Source: JAEUQQ01 sp963697285
GTDB lineage: Bacteria; Acidobacteriota; Vicinamibacteria; Vicinamibacterales; JAFNAJ01
NCBI GenBank assembly: GCA_963697285.1
Contig: CAVONI010000002.1
Coordinates: forward strand, 186,001 to 250,000
Direction of reading: 5' to 3'
Length of the DNA stretch: 64,000 bases
The notes under the pieces are model-generated. The model was not told the origin of the DNA and ran no database searches. It was given only the letters and a program-made list of their open reading frames with translations. The translations under genes were made by a program, and so were the position numbers. Of this stretch, positions 48,892 to 61,174 are shown in pieces (position 1 is the first letter of the stretch; each line of letters begins with the position of its first letter).

Positions 48892-50704
48892 TCAGTCGTC
48901 GCCCATCTTCAGCACGGCCAGGAACGCTTCCTGCGGAATCTCCACGCTGCCGACCCGCTTCATGCGCTTCTTGCCTTCCTTCTGTTTCTCGAGCAGCTTG
49001 CGCTTGCGGCTGATGTCGCCACCGTAGCACTTCGCGAGCACGTCCTTGCGCTTGGCCTTCACCGACTCGCGCGCGATGATGCGCCCGCCGATGGCGGCCT
49101 GGATCGCCACCTCGAACATCTGGCGCGGGATGAGCTCGCGCATCTTCGACGCCAGCATCCGGCCGCGTGCGTACGCCGTGTCGCGGTGCACGATGATCGA
49201 CAGCGCGTCCACGGGCTCCCCGTTCACGAGGAGATCGAGCTTCACCAGCGGCGACACCCAGTACCCGCTCACGTGGTAATCGAGCGACGCGTACCCGCGC
49301 GATACCGTCTTGAGCCGATCGTAGAAGTCGAGGACCACCTCGTTGAACGGCATTTCGTACGTCACCAGCACGCGGTCGGTCGCCTTGTACTCGAGCGTCT
49401 TCTGCACGCCGCGCTTTTCCTGGCACAGTTGCAGGATGGGCCCGACGAACTCCGACGGCGTCAGGATCATCGCGGTGATGACCGGTTCCTCGAACCGCGA
49501 GATCGCCACCGCGTCGGGCAGCTTCGCCGGGTTGTCGATCTCGATCACGGTGCCGTCGGCGGTCGTCACCCGGTAGAGCACGCCAGGCGCGGTCGTCACG
49601 AGGTCGACGTTGAACTCGCGCTCCAGCCGCTCCTGCACGATCTCCATGTGCAGCAACCCGAGGAACCCGCACCGGAAACCGAACCCCAGCGCCGCCGATG
49701 TCTCAGGCTCGAACACGAACGACGCGTCGTTGAGCCGCAGTTTCTCGAGCGCCTCGCGCAGTTCGGGGTACTGGTGGCTCTCGACCGGGTACAGGCCCGC
49801 GAACACCATCGGCTTCATCTCGGTGAAGCCGGGGAAAGCCGACGCCGTCGGCCGCGCCGCGTCGGTAATCGTGTCGCCGATCTTGGCGTCGCCCACGTTC
49901 TTGATGTTGCCGATCAGGAACCCGACTTCACCCACCCCGAGCTCGTCGATCGGCGTCGGCTTCGGCGAGAAGGTCCCCACCTGCTCGACGTCGAACTCCT
50001 GCCCCCTGGCCATCAGGCGGATCCGCATGCCCGCGCGCACGGCGCCGTCGATCACGCGCACGAGGATGATGACCCCGCGGTACGCGTCGAACCACGAGTC
50101 GAACAGCAGCGCCTTCAGCGGCGCGGCCGGGTCGCCTTTCGGCGCCGGCAGGCGGTGGACGATCGCCTCGAGCGTCTCCTTCATGCCGGTGCCGTCCTTG
50201 GCACTCGCAAGGATCGCGCCGTCGGCGTCGAGCCCGATGATGTCCTCGATCTGCCGCTTGCACTCGTCCGGCTGGGCCCCGGGCAAGTCGATCTTGTTGA
50301 TCACCGGGCACGATTTCGAGGTTGTGGTCGATCGCCAGGTAGGCGTTGGCCAGCGTCTGCGCCTGCACGCCCTGCGACGCGTCGACGAGGAGCAGGGCAC
50401 CCTCGCACGCCGCCAGCGAGCGCGTCACTTCGTACGAGAAGTCGACGTGCCCCGGGGTGTCGATGAGGTTCAGGATGTAGTCGTGCCCGTTGTCAGCCCT
50501 GTACCGCAGCCTGACGGCGTGGGCCTTGATCGTGATCCCGCGCTCGCGCTCCAGGTCCATCGAGTCGAGCACCTGGGCCTCCATCTCGCGCGCCTGCAGG
50601 GCGCCCGTCATCTCGAGGAAGCGGTCGGCGAGGGTCGACTTGCCGTGGTCGATGTGCGCGATGATTGAGAAATTGCGGACGAACTGCGGATCCATCAGAA
50701 CCAA
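48892..50704 (-). CDS. lepA: Translation elongation factor 4 (LepA), one frameshift near 50310
   Basis: Ribosome-binding GTPase. G1 is AHIDHGKST, G2/G3 are RERGITIK and IDTPGHVDFSYEV, and NKID in VINKIDLPGAQ is G4. The C-terminal LepA-specific domain is complete (GFRCGFLGLLHMEI through KRMKRVGSVEIPQEAFLAVL). One extra G near 50310 breaks the frame; without it, EIVPVINKIDL reads through and the protein is 603 residues, against about 600 in the family. This is one of the clearest cases for a sequencing insertion. ATG 50704; ATG 50692-50695 region is an alternative start. Confidence 0.95.
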
Positions 50705-50843
50705 CGATTATAGCCGGGATGTGCCTTGCCCCGGGGCCAGCCTGGCCCACGGGCACATGTGGCCCTCCCGATCGCCGCGAACCCCAACGAAACGCGCCCC
50801 GCTGCGCCCCACGTGCCACGGGGCACGAGCCGCCTGAGGACGG

Positions 50844-51989
<1,146 letters not shown>

Positions 51990-52076
51990 GGATGCGCAGC
52001 GTACATCACACGGGCGCGGGAACGAATCGAATCGTTCACGCGCCCGCGGAATCGTGCCGGTGCCAGAGACGAATCA

Positions 52077-52126
52077 GGGCCGCACCCTTCGACAGGCTCA
52101 GGGCAGGCCGGGGTGCGGCCCCTACA
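52077..52126 (-). repeat. GTAGGGGCCGC-type dispersed palindrome with long loop
   Basis: 11-bp inverted repeat GGGCCGCACCC (52077-52087) and GGGTGCGGCCC (52111-52121) with a 23-nt loop that contains CTTCGACAGGCTCAGGG. On the minus strand its outer edge reads TGTAGGGG, and that TAG is the stop codon of the CesA-like gene. Confidence 0.85.
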
Positions 52127-53615
52127 GGTTCGCGGTGTCGGGGAGCGGCGTGTCGCCGGCGAACTGCTGGACGAGCGACAGGAGCCCGGTGTAGAGGAAC
52201 CCGACCTGGAAGAGCATCAGGAACGGCAGCGAGCCGTAGATGCCGTTCGACAGCGCGTAGAACACCGTCGCCGTGAAATAGAGGCCGAGCGTGACCTCGA
52301 TCAGCGGCTGCGTGATCGCGACCTGCGTGTATTTCTTGCCCGCCCACTCGTCGCCTTCGCGCTCGACGCCGTACTTGGGGGTGCGCGCGAACTCGGTCTG
52401 TTTGCCCATCAGGGCCTCGATCACCGCGCGGGCGTTGTTCACCGCCAGGCCGATCCCGATGGCCATGAGGAGCGGCACGTACTTCAGCCGCGACGTCCAC
52501 GTCTCGGGATAGAGCTCACGCTGGCAGACCATGTAGAAATTGGCCACCGAGAACGTCGCCGCGAAGAAGAACGGCACGTCGATGAGCAGCATCTCGTACC
52601 ACCCCATGTTGTAGCGGACGTACATCGCCGGGAACATGAGCACCGAGAGCAGGATCATCAGCAGGTAGTTGAAGTTTGCGGTCAGGTGGAAGAATGCCTC
52701 GATCTTCTGGTGCACCGGGATGTCGGCCGCGAGGATCTGCGGGAGGTTCTTCATGCACGTCTGGATCGACCCCTTCGCCCAGCGATGCTGCTGCGACTTG
52801 AAGGAGTTCATCTCGACCGGCACCTCGGCGGGCGAGACGAGCGTCGGCAGGAACACGAACCGCCATCCCGCCAGCTGCGTGCGGTAGCTGAGGTCGAGAT
52901 CCTCGGTCAGGGTGTCGTGCTGCCATCCGCCGCCGGCGTAGATCGCTTCCTTGCGCCAGATCCCGGCCGTGCCGTTGAAGTTGAAGAAGCAGCCCGAGCG
53001 GTTCCGCCCGCCGTGCTCGAGGACGAAGTGGCCGTCGAGCAGGATCGACTGGATGCGGGTCAGCAGCGAGTACTCGCGGTTGATGTGGCCCCAGCGCGCC
53101 TGCACCATCCCGACCTTGGCATCGCGGAAGTGCGGCAGGGTGCGCTTCAGGAAGTCGACCGGGGGCACGAAATCCGCATCGAAGATGGCGACGAACTCGC
53201 CCTTGGCGACCTCGAGGCCCTTCTCGAGCGCGCCGGCCTTGTAGCCGGTGCGGTCGGTGCGATGGATGTACTTGATGTCGAAGCCCTGCGCGGCGAACCG
53301 GCGGACGGCGAGCTCGGCAATCGCCCGCGTCTCATCGGTGGAGTCGTCGAGCACCTGGATCTCGAGCAACTCGCGCGGGTAGTCGATCTTGCACGTCGTC
53401 TCGACGAGCCGATCGACCACGTACATCTCGTTGTAGATGGGCAACTGCACCGTGACCGGCGGCAGCGTTGCCGGCAACGGGAGATCCTCGCGCGGCACGT
53501 TCTCCTTGTTTTTCATGTACACATAGACAAGGTAGTACCGGTGCCATCCGTACACGGCGAGGATGGTCAGCACGAAGAAGTACGATGCGAGAATGAGTGT
53601 TTCGAAAGGTGTCAT
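52122..53615 (-). CDS. Processive GT2 glycosyltransferase, CesA/CslA-like
   Basis: 497-residue inner-membrane polysaccharide synthase. An N-terminal helix (residues 5-25), a cytosolic GT-A domain with DDS (LDDSTDETRAI), DAD (IFDADFVPP), TED (LTEDLDLSYR) and QQHRW (QSQQHRW is reached as KSQQHRWAKGSI), then at least four C-terminal helices. The QxxRW motif marks a processive synthase, probably making mannan- or cellulose-like polymer. No BcsB or PilZ partner is next to it. ATG 53615 follows a weak AGGA. The stop lies in the repeat at 52077-52126. Confidence 0.88.
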   Translation of the reverse strand: MTPFETLILASYFFVLTILAVYGWHRYYLVYVYMKNKENVPREDLPLPATLPPVTVQLPIYNEMYVVDRLVETTCKIDYPRELLEIQVLDDSTDETRAIAELAVRRFAAQGFDIKYIHRTDRTGYKAGALEKGLEVAKGEFVAIFDADFVPPVDFLKRTLPHFRDAKVGMVQARWGHINREYSLLTRIQSILLDGHFVLEHGGRNRSGCFFNFNGTAGIWRKEAIYAGGGWQHDTLTEDLDLSYRTQLAGWRFVFLPTLVSPAEVPVEMNSFKSQQHRWAKGSIQTCMKNLPQILAADIPVHQKIEAFFHLTANFNYLLMILLSVLMFPAMYVRYNMGWYEMLLIDVPFFFAATFSVANFYMVCQRELYPETWTSRLKYVPLLMAIGIGLAVNNARAVIEALMGKQTEFARTPKYGVEREGDEWAGKKYTQVAITQPLIEVTLGLYFTATVFYALSNGIYGSLPFLMLFQVGFLYTGLLSLVQQFAGDTPLPDTANL

Positions 53616-53708
53616 CGTCCTACCGCTCGGCCACCAGGTGGAACGGGGCCTCAAACCGGAAAGTGTAGTGGCTATGAACACATACCGTCAAACACCCGGA
53701 GCCCGTGC

Positions 53709-54467
53709 ATGAACGATGCCCGACTCAAAGCCATCATCAACGACCTGGCCACCGGGGCCATCTCGGCCGACGAAGCCGAGGTGCGGATGGCCGAAACCCT
53801 GCGGGATTTCCCGTTCGAAGACCTCGGTTATGCACGGGTGGATCACCACCGTGCCCTGAGGCAGGGCTTCCCCGAGGTGGTGTTCGGCCTGGGCAAGACG
53901 CCCGAGCAGGTCGCGGGGATCGCACAGCGCATCGTCGCGCAGGAGCACACGCTGCTCGTCACGCGGGCGAGCGATGCAGCGTTCGCCGCCGTGTCGGCGC
54001 ACGTCCCGAACGCCGAGTGGCACGCGCTGCCCCGCTGCATCGTGTGGCGTGGCACCACGCCACCGTCGGGCCACGGCACGATCCTGGTGGCCGCGGCCGG
54101 CACCTCGGACCTTCCCGTGGCCGAGGAGGCCGCGCTGACAGCGGAGTTGATGGGCAACACCGTAGACCGCCTGTACGATGTCGGGATTGCCGGGCTTCAT
54201 CGCCTGCTGCACGCCCGCAATCGCGTCGACGCGGCACGCGTGATCATCGTCGTCGCCGGGATGGAAGGCGCGCTGCCCTCGGTCATCGGCGGCCTCGCCG
54301 CCGCGCCGATCATCGCCGTGCCGACCAGCGTCGGCTACGGTGCCAGTTTCGGCGGCCTGTCGGCCCTGCTCGGGATGCTGAACTCGTGCGCCGCCGGCGT
54401 CTGCGTCGTGAACATCGACAACGGCTTCGGCGCCGGGACCATGGCCTCGCGGATCAATCACTTGTAG
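53709..54467 (+). CDS. larB: Nickel pincer cofactor biosynthesis protein LarB
   Basis: 252-residue protein of the LarB (AIR carboxylase-like) family that makes the dicarboxylated nicotinate mononucleotide precursor of the nickel-pincer cofactor. The N-terminal region is DLATGAISADEAEVRM; the C-terminal PurE-like half includes AAGTSDLPVAEEAALTAELMG, VAGMEGALPSVIGGLAAAPIIAVPTSVGYGASFGGLSALLGMLNSCAAGV. GGAG lies 7 nt before ATG 53709. larC/larE are not seen nearby. Divergent from the CesA-like gene by 93 nt. Its stop overlaps a TGTAGGGC motif. Confidence 0.9.
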   Translation: MNDARLKAIINDLATGAISADEAEVRMAETLRDFPFEDLGYARVDHHRALRQGFPEVVFGLGKTPEQVAGIAQRIVAQEHTLLVTRASDAAFAAVSAHVPNAEWHALPRCIVWRGTTPPSGHGTILVAAAGTSDLPVAEEAALTAELMGNTVDRLYDVGIAGLHRLLHARNRVDAARVIIVVAGMEGALPSVIGGLAAAPIIAVPTSVGYGASFGGLSALLGMLNSCAAGVCVVNIDNGFGAGTMASRINHL

Positions 54468-54476
54468 GGCTGCTCT

Positions 54477-54505
54477 TGTAGGGGCCGCACCCCAGTGCGG
54501 CCCGG
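54477..54505 (+). repeat. GTAGGGGCCGC-type palindrome after larB
   Basis: TGTAGGGGCC followed by a 9-bp stem GGGCCGCAC / GTGCGGCCC with 4-nt loop CCCA (54482-54503). It starts about 10 nt after the larB stop codon, itself in a similar TTGTAGGGC motif. Confidence 0.85.
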
Positions 54506-54538
54506 CGGGTGGCGCGGGTGATTGCGGTCACGAACGCT

Positions 54539-54565
54539 GGGCGGCTCTGGGGAGCCGCCCCTACA
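54539..54565 (-). repeat. GTAGGGGC-type palindrome, inverted copy
   Basis: 9-bp stem GGGCGGCTC / GAGCCGCCC (54539-54560) with 4-nt loop TGGG, read on the minus strand as GTAGGGGCGGCTC-CCCA. It faces the copy at 54477 across 33 nt; the two together form the gap before mutS2. Confidence 0.8.
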
Positions 54566-54678
54566 CCTCGCAGAGCATCCGCGTGCCTGGCCTGTGCAGA
54601 GGCCTGCGTCTCCTGTGTCGGCTGCCCTGACGTTGCGCCTGTCGCCCGCAGCCCGTGGCCTGCCCGCTGCCCGTGGCA

Positions 54679-54687
54679 TGATACTAT
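54679..54687 (+). promoter_or_regulatory. Extended -10 promoter element of mutS2
   Basis: TGATACTAT fits an extended -10 (TGnTATAAT-like). Start site would be near 54694, giving a leader of about 35 nt before ATG 54729. No clear -35. Confidence 0.5.
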
Positions 54688-54728
54688 TCAAGGTTCGCGT
54701 TGGCGGCCTCTCGCTAACCCACCCCACC

Positions 54729-57206
54729 ATGCATCCGGGCACACTCAAGGCACTCGAGTTCGATCGTGTGGTCGCAGCGTTGCGCAGCCTGGCGCTCACT
54801 CCGCTGGGTGAGGCGGAACTCGCCCTGACTGCCCCGTCGTCCGATCCCGAGGTCGTGATCGATCGGCAGGCACTCACGACGGAAGCGGTCCGCCTGCTCA
54901 CCGACGCGCCGGGGTTTCCCCTGCGTGCGCCGCGCGACCTGCACGAGACGATCGCCCTGCTCGGCGTCCAGGGACGCGCCCTCGAGCCCGTGCGCCTGTT
55001 CGGCCTCGCGTCGTTCCTCGAGTCGATCGAACAGTGCGGCCACCTGCTCAGGCGGCAGACCCGCCAGACGTTCCCGAAGCTGTCGAAGATCGTGTCGGGC
55101 ATCACCTCGTTCGACCGCGAGATCGGCGACATCCGGCGCGCGATCGATCCGACCGGCGAGATCTTCGACCACGCCAGCCCGGCCCTGCGCAGCATCCGCG
55201 ACCGGCTGCGCAAGCAGCGGCAGCGCCTGCGCGGCACGCTCGAGTCGTACCTCCGCTCGCGCGACACGTCCAAGTACCTGCAGGAACAGGTCATCACCGA
55301 CCGGAACGGCCGCTACGTCCTGATGGTGCGCGCCGAGCACCGCGGCTCAATCCCCGGCATCGTCCACGGCAGCTCGGCGAGCGGCGCGAGCCTCTTCCTC
55401 GAACCCCTGTCGACCGTCGAGATCAACAACGACATCGTCGCCCTCCAGGAGGAGGAGCAGGAGGAAGTCCTCCGGATCCTGCTCGCCCTCACGGATGCCT
55501 TCCGCGGACGCGGCGACGAACTCGCCAGCTCGTTCGAGATCGCGACCAGGCTCGATGTCGCGCAGGCGCACTCGCGCCTGTCGCGGCTGATGGATGGCAC
55601 GGAACCGACGATCGCGCTCGACGGCCGGCTCGAGTTGCGCAACGCCAGGCATCCGCTGCTGATTCCGGCCGTCATCGCTCGAATCGACGACGAGGAAGCC
55701 GACACCCGCGTGACGCGTGAACGTGGCCCGGTGCCGATCGACGTCGTGCTCACACCGCCGACCACCGTGCTGGTAATCACGGGGCCGAACACGGGGGGCA
55801 AGACGGTTGCGATCAAGACGACCGGCCTGCTCGCGCTGATGGCGCAGGCGGGACTGCACATCCCCGCCCTCGAGGGCTCGTCGCTGCCGATCTTCAACTC
55901 GATCTTCGCCGACATCGGTGACGAACAGTCGATCGCGGCGAACCTGTCGACGTTCTCGTGGCACGTCACGAACATCGCGTCGATCGACCGGCAGTTGCAG
56001 ACACCTGCACTCGTCCTGCTCGACGAAGTCGGGTCGGGCACCGATCCGGTCGAGGGCGGCGCACTGGGCATGGCGATCATCGACCACTTCCGCCAGCGCG
56101 GCGCGATGCTGATCGCGACGACGCACCACGACACGCTCAAGACCTACGCCTCGACGACGCCCGGCGTGGGGTGCGCGGCGTTCGGGTTCATGCCGCAGAC
56201 GTTCGAGCCGACCTACAAACTGCTCTACGGGACCCCTGGCACGAGCCTGGCGCTCGAGATGGCCGAGAAGTACGGCCTCGCCCCGGCCATCATCGCCGCG
56301 GCGCGGTCGTACCGCACTGTGCGGGAAGAGCAGCTGGCCGAGCACCTGGCGCGGGTCGAGCAGGAACGCAACCGCCTCGACCACGAGCGCCGGCTGCTGA
56401 CGCGCGAGCGTGAGCAGGTGGCCGACGAGCAGGCCCGCTTCCGTAACCGTGAAGAGTCGCTACGCCAGCGCGAGGAGCAGCTGAAGAAGCGGCTCGACGC
56501 GCAGCTCGAGGAACGCCTGCGTGATGCGCGCAAGGAGATCGACGCGGTCGTCGACGACGTGAAGCGGCGTGCCGCAACGCTGGTCTCACAAGCGGCGCGA
56601 CGGGCGGTCACCACGGCCGTCCCACTGTCGACGGGCGAGACGGGCGGCTTGCGGGCAGGCGGACGGGGGACGTTGGATCAGCTTGGCGATCGGCTCCGTG
56701 CGGATGTCGTCGAGGGGCGGTCGTCCCCTGCGGCCACCGTTCAGCCGTCGACGTCGGCTCCTGCGCACGTCGGCGACAAGGTGGCGGTGGGGGCTCTCGG
56801 CCTCGAGGGTGTGGTCGAATCGGTGCAGGGGCGCGAGGCGCAGGTCAACGTCCGGGGGAAGCGCCTGCGGGCGTCGCTGGATGACCTCCGGGTGATCGGA
56901 CGCGGGGGGAGCGCGCCGGCGCCGCGCCGCGTGTCGGTCTCGGTGTCGTCGCGCGATGCGATGGCGCTCGACTTGAACGTCATCGGCTGCTCGGTGGACG
57001 AGGCGCTCGCGCGGGCCGACAAGTTCCTCGACGATGCCGTGATGAGCGAGCAGCGGGTGGTGCGGGTCATCCACGGGCACGGGACCGGGCAGCTGCGGAG
57101 GGCCATCGGTGCGTTCCTGCACGACCATCCCATGGTCGAGCGGCATCAGCCGGCCCCTCCCGACCAGGGCGGATCGGGCGTCACCGTGGTCGAGCTGAAG
57201 GAGTAG
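54729..57206 (+). CDS. mutS2: Endonuclease MutS2
   Basis: 825-residue MutS-family ATPase with a C-terminal Smr domain; it acts against homologous recombination or in ribosome rescue. The MutS core runs 1-510 (HPLLIPAVI; Walker A TGPNTGGKTVAIKTTGLLALMAQAGLHIPA; LLDEVGSGTDPVEGGALG). A coiled-coil segment of about 90 residues follows (EEQLAEHLARVEQERNRLDHERRLLTRERE) and the Smr domain closes it (LDLNVIGCSVDEALARADKFLDDA, IHGHGTGQLRRAIGAFL). I start at ATG 54729, where conservation begins, since the open frame above it crosses the repeats. Confidence 0.93.
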   Translation: MHPGTLKALEFDRVVAALRSLALTPLGEAELALTAPSSDPEVVIDRQALTTEAVRLLTDAPGFPLRAPRDLHETIALLGVQGRALEPVRLFGLASFLESIEQCGHLLRRQTRQTFPKLSKIVSGITSFDREIGDIRRAIDPTGEIFDHASPALRSIRDRLRKQRQRLRGTLESYLRSRDTSKYLQEQVITDRNGRYVLMVRAEHRGSIPGIVHGSSASGASLFLEPLSTVEINNDIVALQEEEQEEVLRILLALTDAFRGRGDELASSFEIATRLDVAQAHSRLSRLMDGTEPTIALDGRLELRNARHPLLIPAVIARIDDEEADTRVTRERGPVPIDVVLTPPTTVLVITGPNTGGKTVAIKTTGLLALMAQAGLHIPALEGSSLPIFNSIFADIGDEQSIAANLSTFSWHVTNIASIDRQLQTPALVLLDEVGSGTDPVEGGALGMAIIDHFRQRGAMLIATTHHDTLKTYASTTPGVGCAAFGFMPQTFEPTYKLLYGTPGTSLALEMAEKYGLAPAIIAAARSYRTVREEQLAEHLARVEQERNRLDHERRLLTREREQVADEQARFRNREESLRQREEQLKKRLDAQLEERLRDARKEIDAVVDDVKRRAATLVSQAARRAVTTAVPLSTGETGGLRAGGRGTLDQLGDRLRADVVEGRSSPAATVQPSTSAPAHVGDKVAVGALGLEGVVESVQGREAQVNVRGKRLRASLDDLRVIGRGGSAPAPRRVSVSVSSRDAMALDLNVIGCSVDEALARADKFLDDAVMSEQRVVRVIHGHGTGQLRRAIGAFLHDHPMVERHQPAPPDQGGSGVTVVELKE

Positions 57207-57216
57207 TGGAACGCTG

Positions 57217-58974
57217 ATGGCCCTGTTCCCGCAGTCGTTCATCGAGGACGTCCGCGCCGCCGCCGACATCGTGGCCGTGGTGCAGGAGACGGTCGCGCTG
57301 CGGCGTGTCGGCAACAGCTACAAGGGGTTGTGCCCGTTCCACAACGAGAAGAGTCCCTCGTTCAACGTGCACCGCGACCGGGGCTTCTTCCATTGCTTCG
57401 GGTGCGGCGTGGGCGGCGACGCGATCAAGTTCGTCGAACTTCGCGACAAGATCGGGTTCACCGACGCCGTGCGCATCCTCGCGCAGCGATTCGGCATCCC
57501 AATACCCGAGGCGGGCGAACGTGACGGGCAGGAAGGCGAGCGCGAAGCCCTCCTGAACATGCACGAGCTGGCGGCGGCGTATTTCCGCGAACAGCTCGCC
57601 TCGCGCGACGGCAGCGATGCCCGGCTCTACCTTGACGAGCGTGGCCTCACCGCCGAGACCATCGAGGCGTTGGGGTACGGGCTGGCGCCGGGCTACCGCG
57701 AAGGCCTGAAGGCGCGCCTCGTGAAGCAGGGCTTCCCGCTGCCGCTGATCGTGAAGAGCGGACTGGTCGTGCAGCGTGACAACGGCGAGGTCGTGGATCG
57801 GTTCCGGAACCGCCTGATGATTCCGATCTACCGCGAGACAGGGGCGGTGATCGCGTTCGGGGGACGGGCGATGCTGCCCGACCAGCAGCCGAAGTACCTG
57901 AACTCGCCCGAAACGCCGATCTACACGAAGAGCCGGACGCTGTATGGCATGCACCTGAGCCGCGCGGCGATCCGCGAGGCGCAGGAAGCGGTGCTCGTCG
58001 AGGGCTATTTCGATTTCGCGCAGCCGTGGCAGGCGGGGGTCAGGCATGTCGTCGCCACGTGCGGGACGGCGCTGACGCAGGCCCAGACGCAGACGATCCG
58101 GCGATTCGCGAACCGTGTCGTCCTCAGCTTCGACCCCGACACCGCGGGGCAGAACGCGGCGGTGCGTTCGAGCGAACTGCTTGTGGCCGAAGGGTTTGAC
58201 GTGAGGGTCGCCCTCTTGCCCGGGGGGGAGGATCCCGATACCTTCGTGCGGCGGGCCGGAGGGGCCGCCTACGCGACGGCAATCGCAGAAGCACGCCCAT
58301 ATTTGGATTATTTGCTCGATCGGGCTGCAATACTGCACGATCTAGGGTCGCCCGAGGGGCGGCGGGCGTTCGTCCACGACATGCTCACCGTGGCCGCGAA
58401 GATCCCCGATGCGACGTCACGCGACCAGTTCGCCGACCAGATATCGCATCGCGGACGCATCAGCGAATCGGTGATTCGCGACGAGATCCGCAAGGCGGCC
58501 GTAGCGAAGAAGACCGACGTGCCGAGGACCAGCGGGGTCGGGACCAGCCTCGGCGGCCTGAAGCCGGCCGAGAAGGAACTGCTCGCGGCGCTGCTCAACG
58601 ACCCCGAACGGGCCGTGCGCGCGGTGCTCGAGCTCGACGACGAAGACTTCGAGGGCCTGGCGGCGGCGCAGGTGTTCCATCACACCCGCGCCCTGGCCGA
58701 CGCCCCGATCGCCCGGTTTCCGGGAATGCTGCTCGCGCGTCTAAACGAGCAGCAGCAGCAGTGGTTGATCGGGATCGCGGCGCGATCCGATTCGCCATCG
58801 CTGCCGGCAGAGTGTGCGAAGGCGTTACGGCTGCTGCGGTTCGAGCGGGAGCGTGCCGCCGTGCAACGAGAGATCGACCGCATGCAACAGCATGGCACCG
58901 ACGATGGCAGCATCGAGGCGCTGTGGCTGCGGAAGAAGGAATTGGTACTGCGAATCGAAGCGCTCGACGCGTGA
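57217..58974 (+). CDS. dnaG: DNA primase DnaG
   Basis: 585-residue RNA primer synthase. The zinc-binding CHC2 finger is C39-H42-C60-C63 (LCPFHNEKSPSFN, FFHCFGCGVGGD). The Toprim core contains EGYFDFAQPWQAGVRHVVATCGTAL and SFDPDTAGQNAA; DnaB-binding C-terminal part is DEDFEGLAAAQVF. ATG 57217, 10 nt after the mutS2 stop, with GTAGTGGAACGCTG upstream rather than a clear Shine-Dalgarno. Followed by rpoD in the usual order. Confidence 0.95.
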   Translation: MALFPQSFIEDVRAAADIVAVVQETVALRRVGNSYKGLCPFHNEKSPSFNVHRDRGFFHCFGCGVGGDAIKFVELRDKIGFTDAVRILAQRFGIPIPEAGERDGQEGEREALLNMHELAAAYFREQLASRDGSDARLYLDERGLTAETIEALGYGLAPGYREGLKARLVKQGFPLPLIVKSGLVVQRDNGEVVDRFRNRLMIPIYRETGAVIAFGGRAMLPDQQPKYLNSPETPIYTKSRTLYGMHLSRAAIREAQEAVLVEGYFDFAQPWQAGVRHVVATCGTALTQAQTQTIRRFANRVVLSFDPDTAGQNAAVRSSELLVAEGFDVRVALLPGGEDPDTFVRRAGGAAYATAIAEARPYLDYLLDRAAILHDLGSPEGRRAFVHDMLTVAAKIPDATSRDQFADQISHRGRISESVIRDEIRKAAVAKKTDVPRTSGVGTSLGGLKPAEKELLAALLNDPERAVRAVLELDDEDFEGLAAAQVFHHTRALADAPIARFPGMLLARLNEQQQQWLIGIAARSDSPSLPAECAKALRLLRFERERAAVQREIDRMQQHGTDDGSIEALWLRKKELVLRIEALDA

Positions 58975-59013
58975 TCCCACCACGCCACGGGTAGAAGGAA
59001 CCAGGAGGCGGCC

Positions 59014-60716
<1,703 letters not shown>

Positions 60717-60720
<4 letters not shown>

Positions 60721-60742
60721 GGGCCGCGCCCCTGCGCGGCCC
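60717..60742 (+). repeat. GTAGGGGCCGC-type palindrome providing the rpoD stop
   Basis: GTAGGGGCCGCGC with a 9-bp stem GGGCCGCGC / GCGCGGCCC (60721-60742) and loop CCCT. TAG at 60718-60720 is the rpoD stop. A partial second copy (GGCCCCTGCGCGGCCCG) follows at about 60750-60766. It could help terminate the rpoD transcript. Confidence 0.9.
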
Positions 60743-60832
60743 GTTTCCCGGCCCCTGCGCGGCCCGTTCGCGCGACGGTCGTGCGGCCCGGTTCGCGGGG
60801 CGCGTTGGGAATGATCCTCGTATATGCTGTTG

Positions 60833-60870
60833 CGGCGGATGCCGGTCGTCAGACCGCATCCGCCGTTTCT
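60833..60870 (+). terminator. Candidate intrinsic terminator upstream of the CAT tRNA
   Basis: Stem GGCGGATGCCGGTC / GACCGCATCCGCC (60834-60847, 60852-60864) with one bulged C and loop GTCA, followed by GTTTCT. It would separate rpoD transcription from the downstream tRNA. Confidence 0.6.
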
Positions 60871-60881
60871 GCTTCCAGGCA

Positions 60882-60957
60882 GGGCCCATAGCTCAGCGGT
60901 CAGAGCCGCCGGCTCATAACCGGCCAGTCCCAGGTTCGAATCCTGGTGGGCCCACCA
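60882..60957 (+). tRNA. tRNA with CAT anticodon (tRNA-Met or tRNA-Ile2)
   Basis: 76-nt plus-strand cloverleaf with encoded CCA. Acceptor GGGCCCA/TGGGCCC, discriminator A, D-arm GCTC...GAGC, anticodon loop CTCATAA, T-arm CCAGG-TTCGAAT-CCTGG. CAT could be elongator methionine or lysidine-modified isoleucine; the short D-loop and stem favour Ile2, but I cannot decide. It is not the initiator: there is no C1-A72 mismatch. Confidence 0.85.
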
Positions 60958-60968
60958 TCATTCAAGGG

Positions 60969-61154
60969 GTGCCGTTCGGCGAGGCTGAATGGCGCGCGGC
61001 CTCCACGGCCTTCAATCGCTTTGGACGGGGGCGCCACGAGGCGGCCCTGAACTTCGGCGACTACCTCGCCTACGCGTCCGCGATGACCGCAGGCGATTCG
61101 TTACTGTTCGTGGACGACGACTTCGGTCACACCGACATCGCGCAGGCGTTGTGA
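60969..61154 (+). pseudogene. Truncated VapC-type PIN-domain toxin remnant
   Basis: About 61 codons downstream of tRNA-CAT that match the C-terminal half of VapC: FGEAEWRAASTAFNRFGRGRHEAALNFGDYLAYASAM, then LLFVDDDFGHTDIAQAL. The NFGD...LLFVDDDF-x2-TDI pattern is diagnostic of the family. The first half, with the N-terminal Asp, is missing, and the open frame runs back into the tRNA without a proper start. No antitoxin is present. It is presumably left by recombination at the tRNA 3' end. Confidence 0.8.
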
Positions 61155-61174
61155 GCGCCCGGCCGCGCGGATCG

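Noticed and set aside
48667..50466. 599-codon plus-strand open frame opposite lepA/lepB
   Set aside because: His/Arg-rich antisense shadow without family features.
52113..53705. Plus-strand open frame running into larB
   Set aside because: Upstream part is antisense to the CesA-like gene; LarB conservation and a GGAG site start at 53709.
60882..60957. Initiator tRNA-fMet
   Set aside because: The acceptor stem is fully paired at position 1-72 and the anticodon stem lacks the three G-C pairs of initiators.
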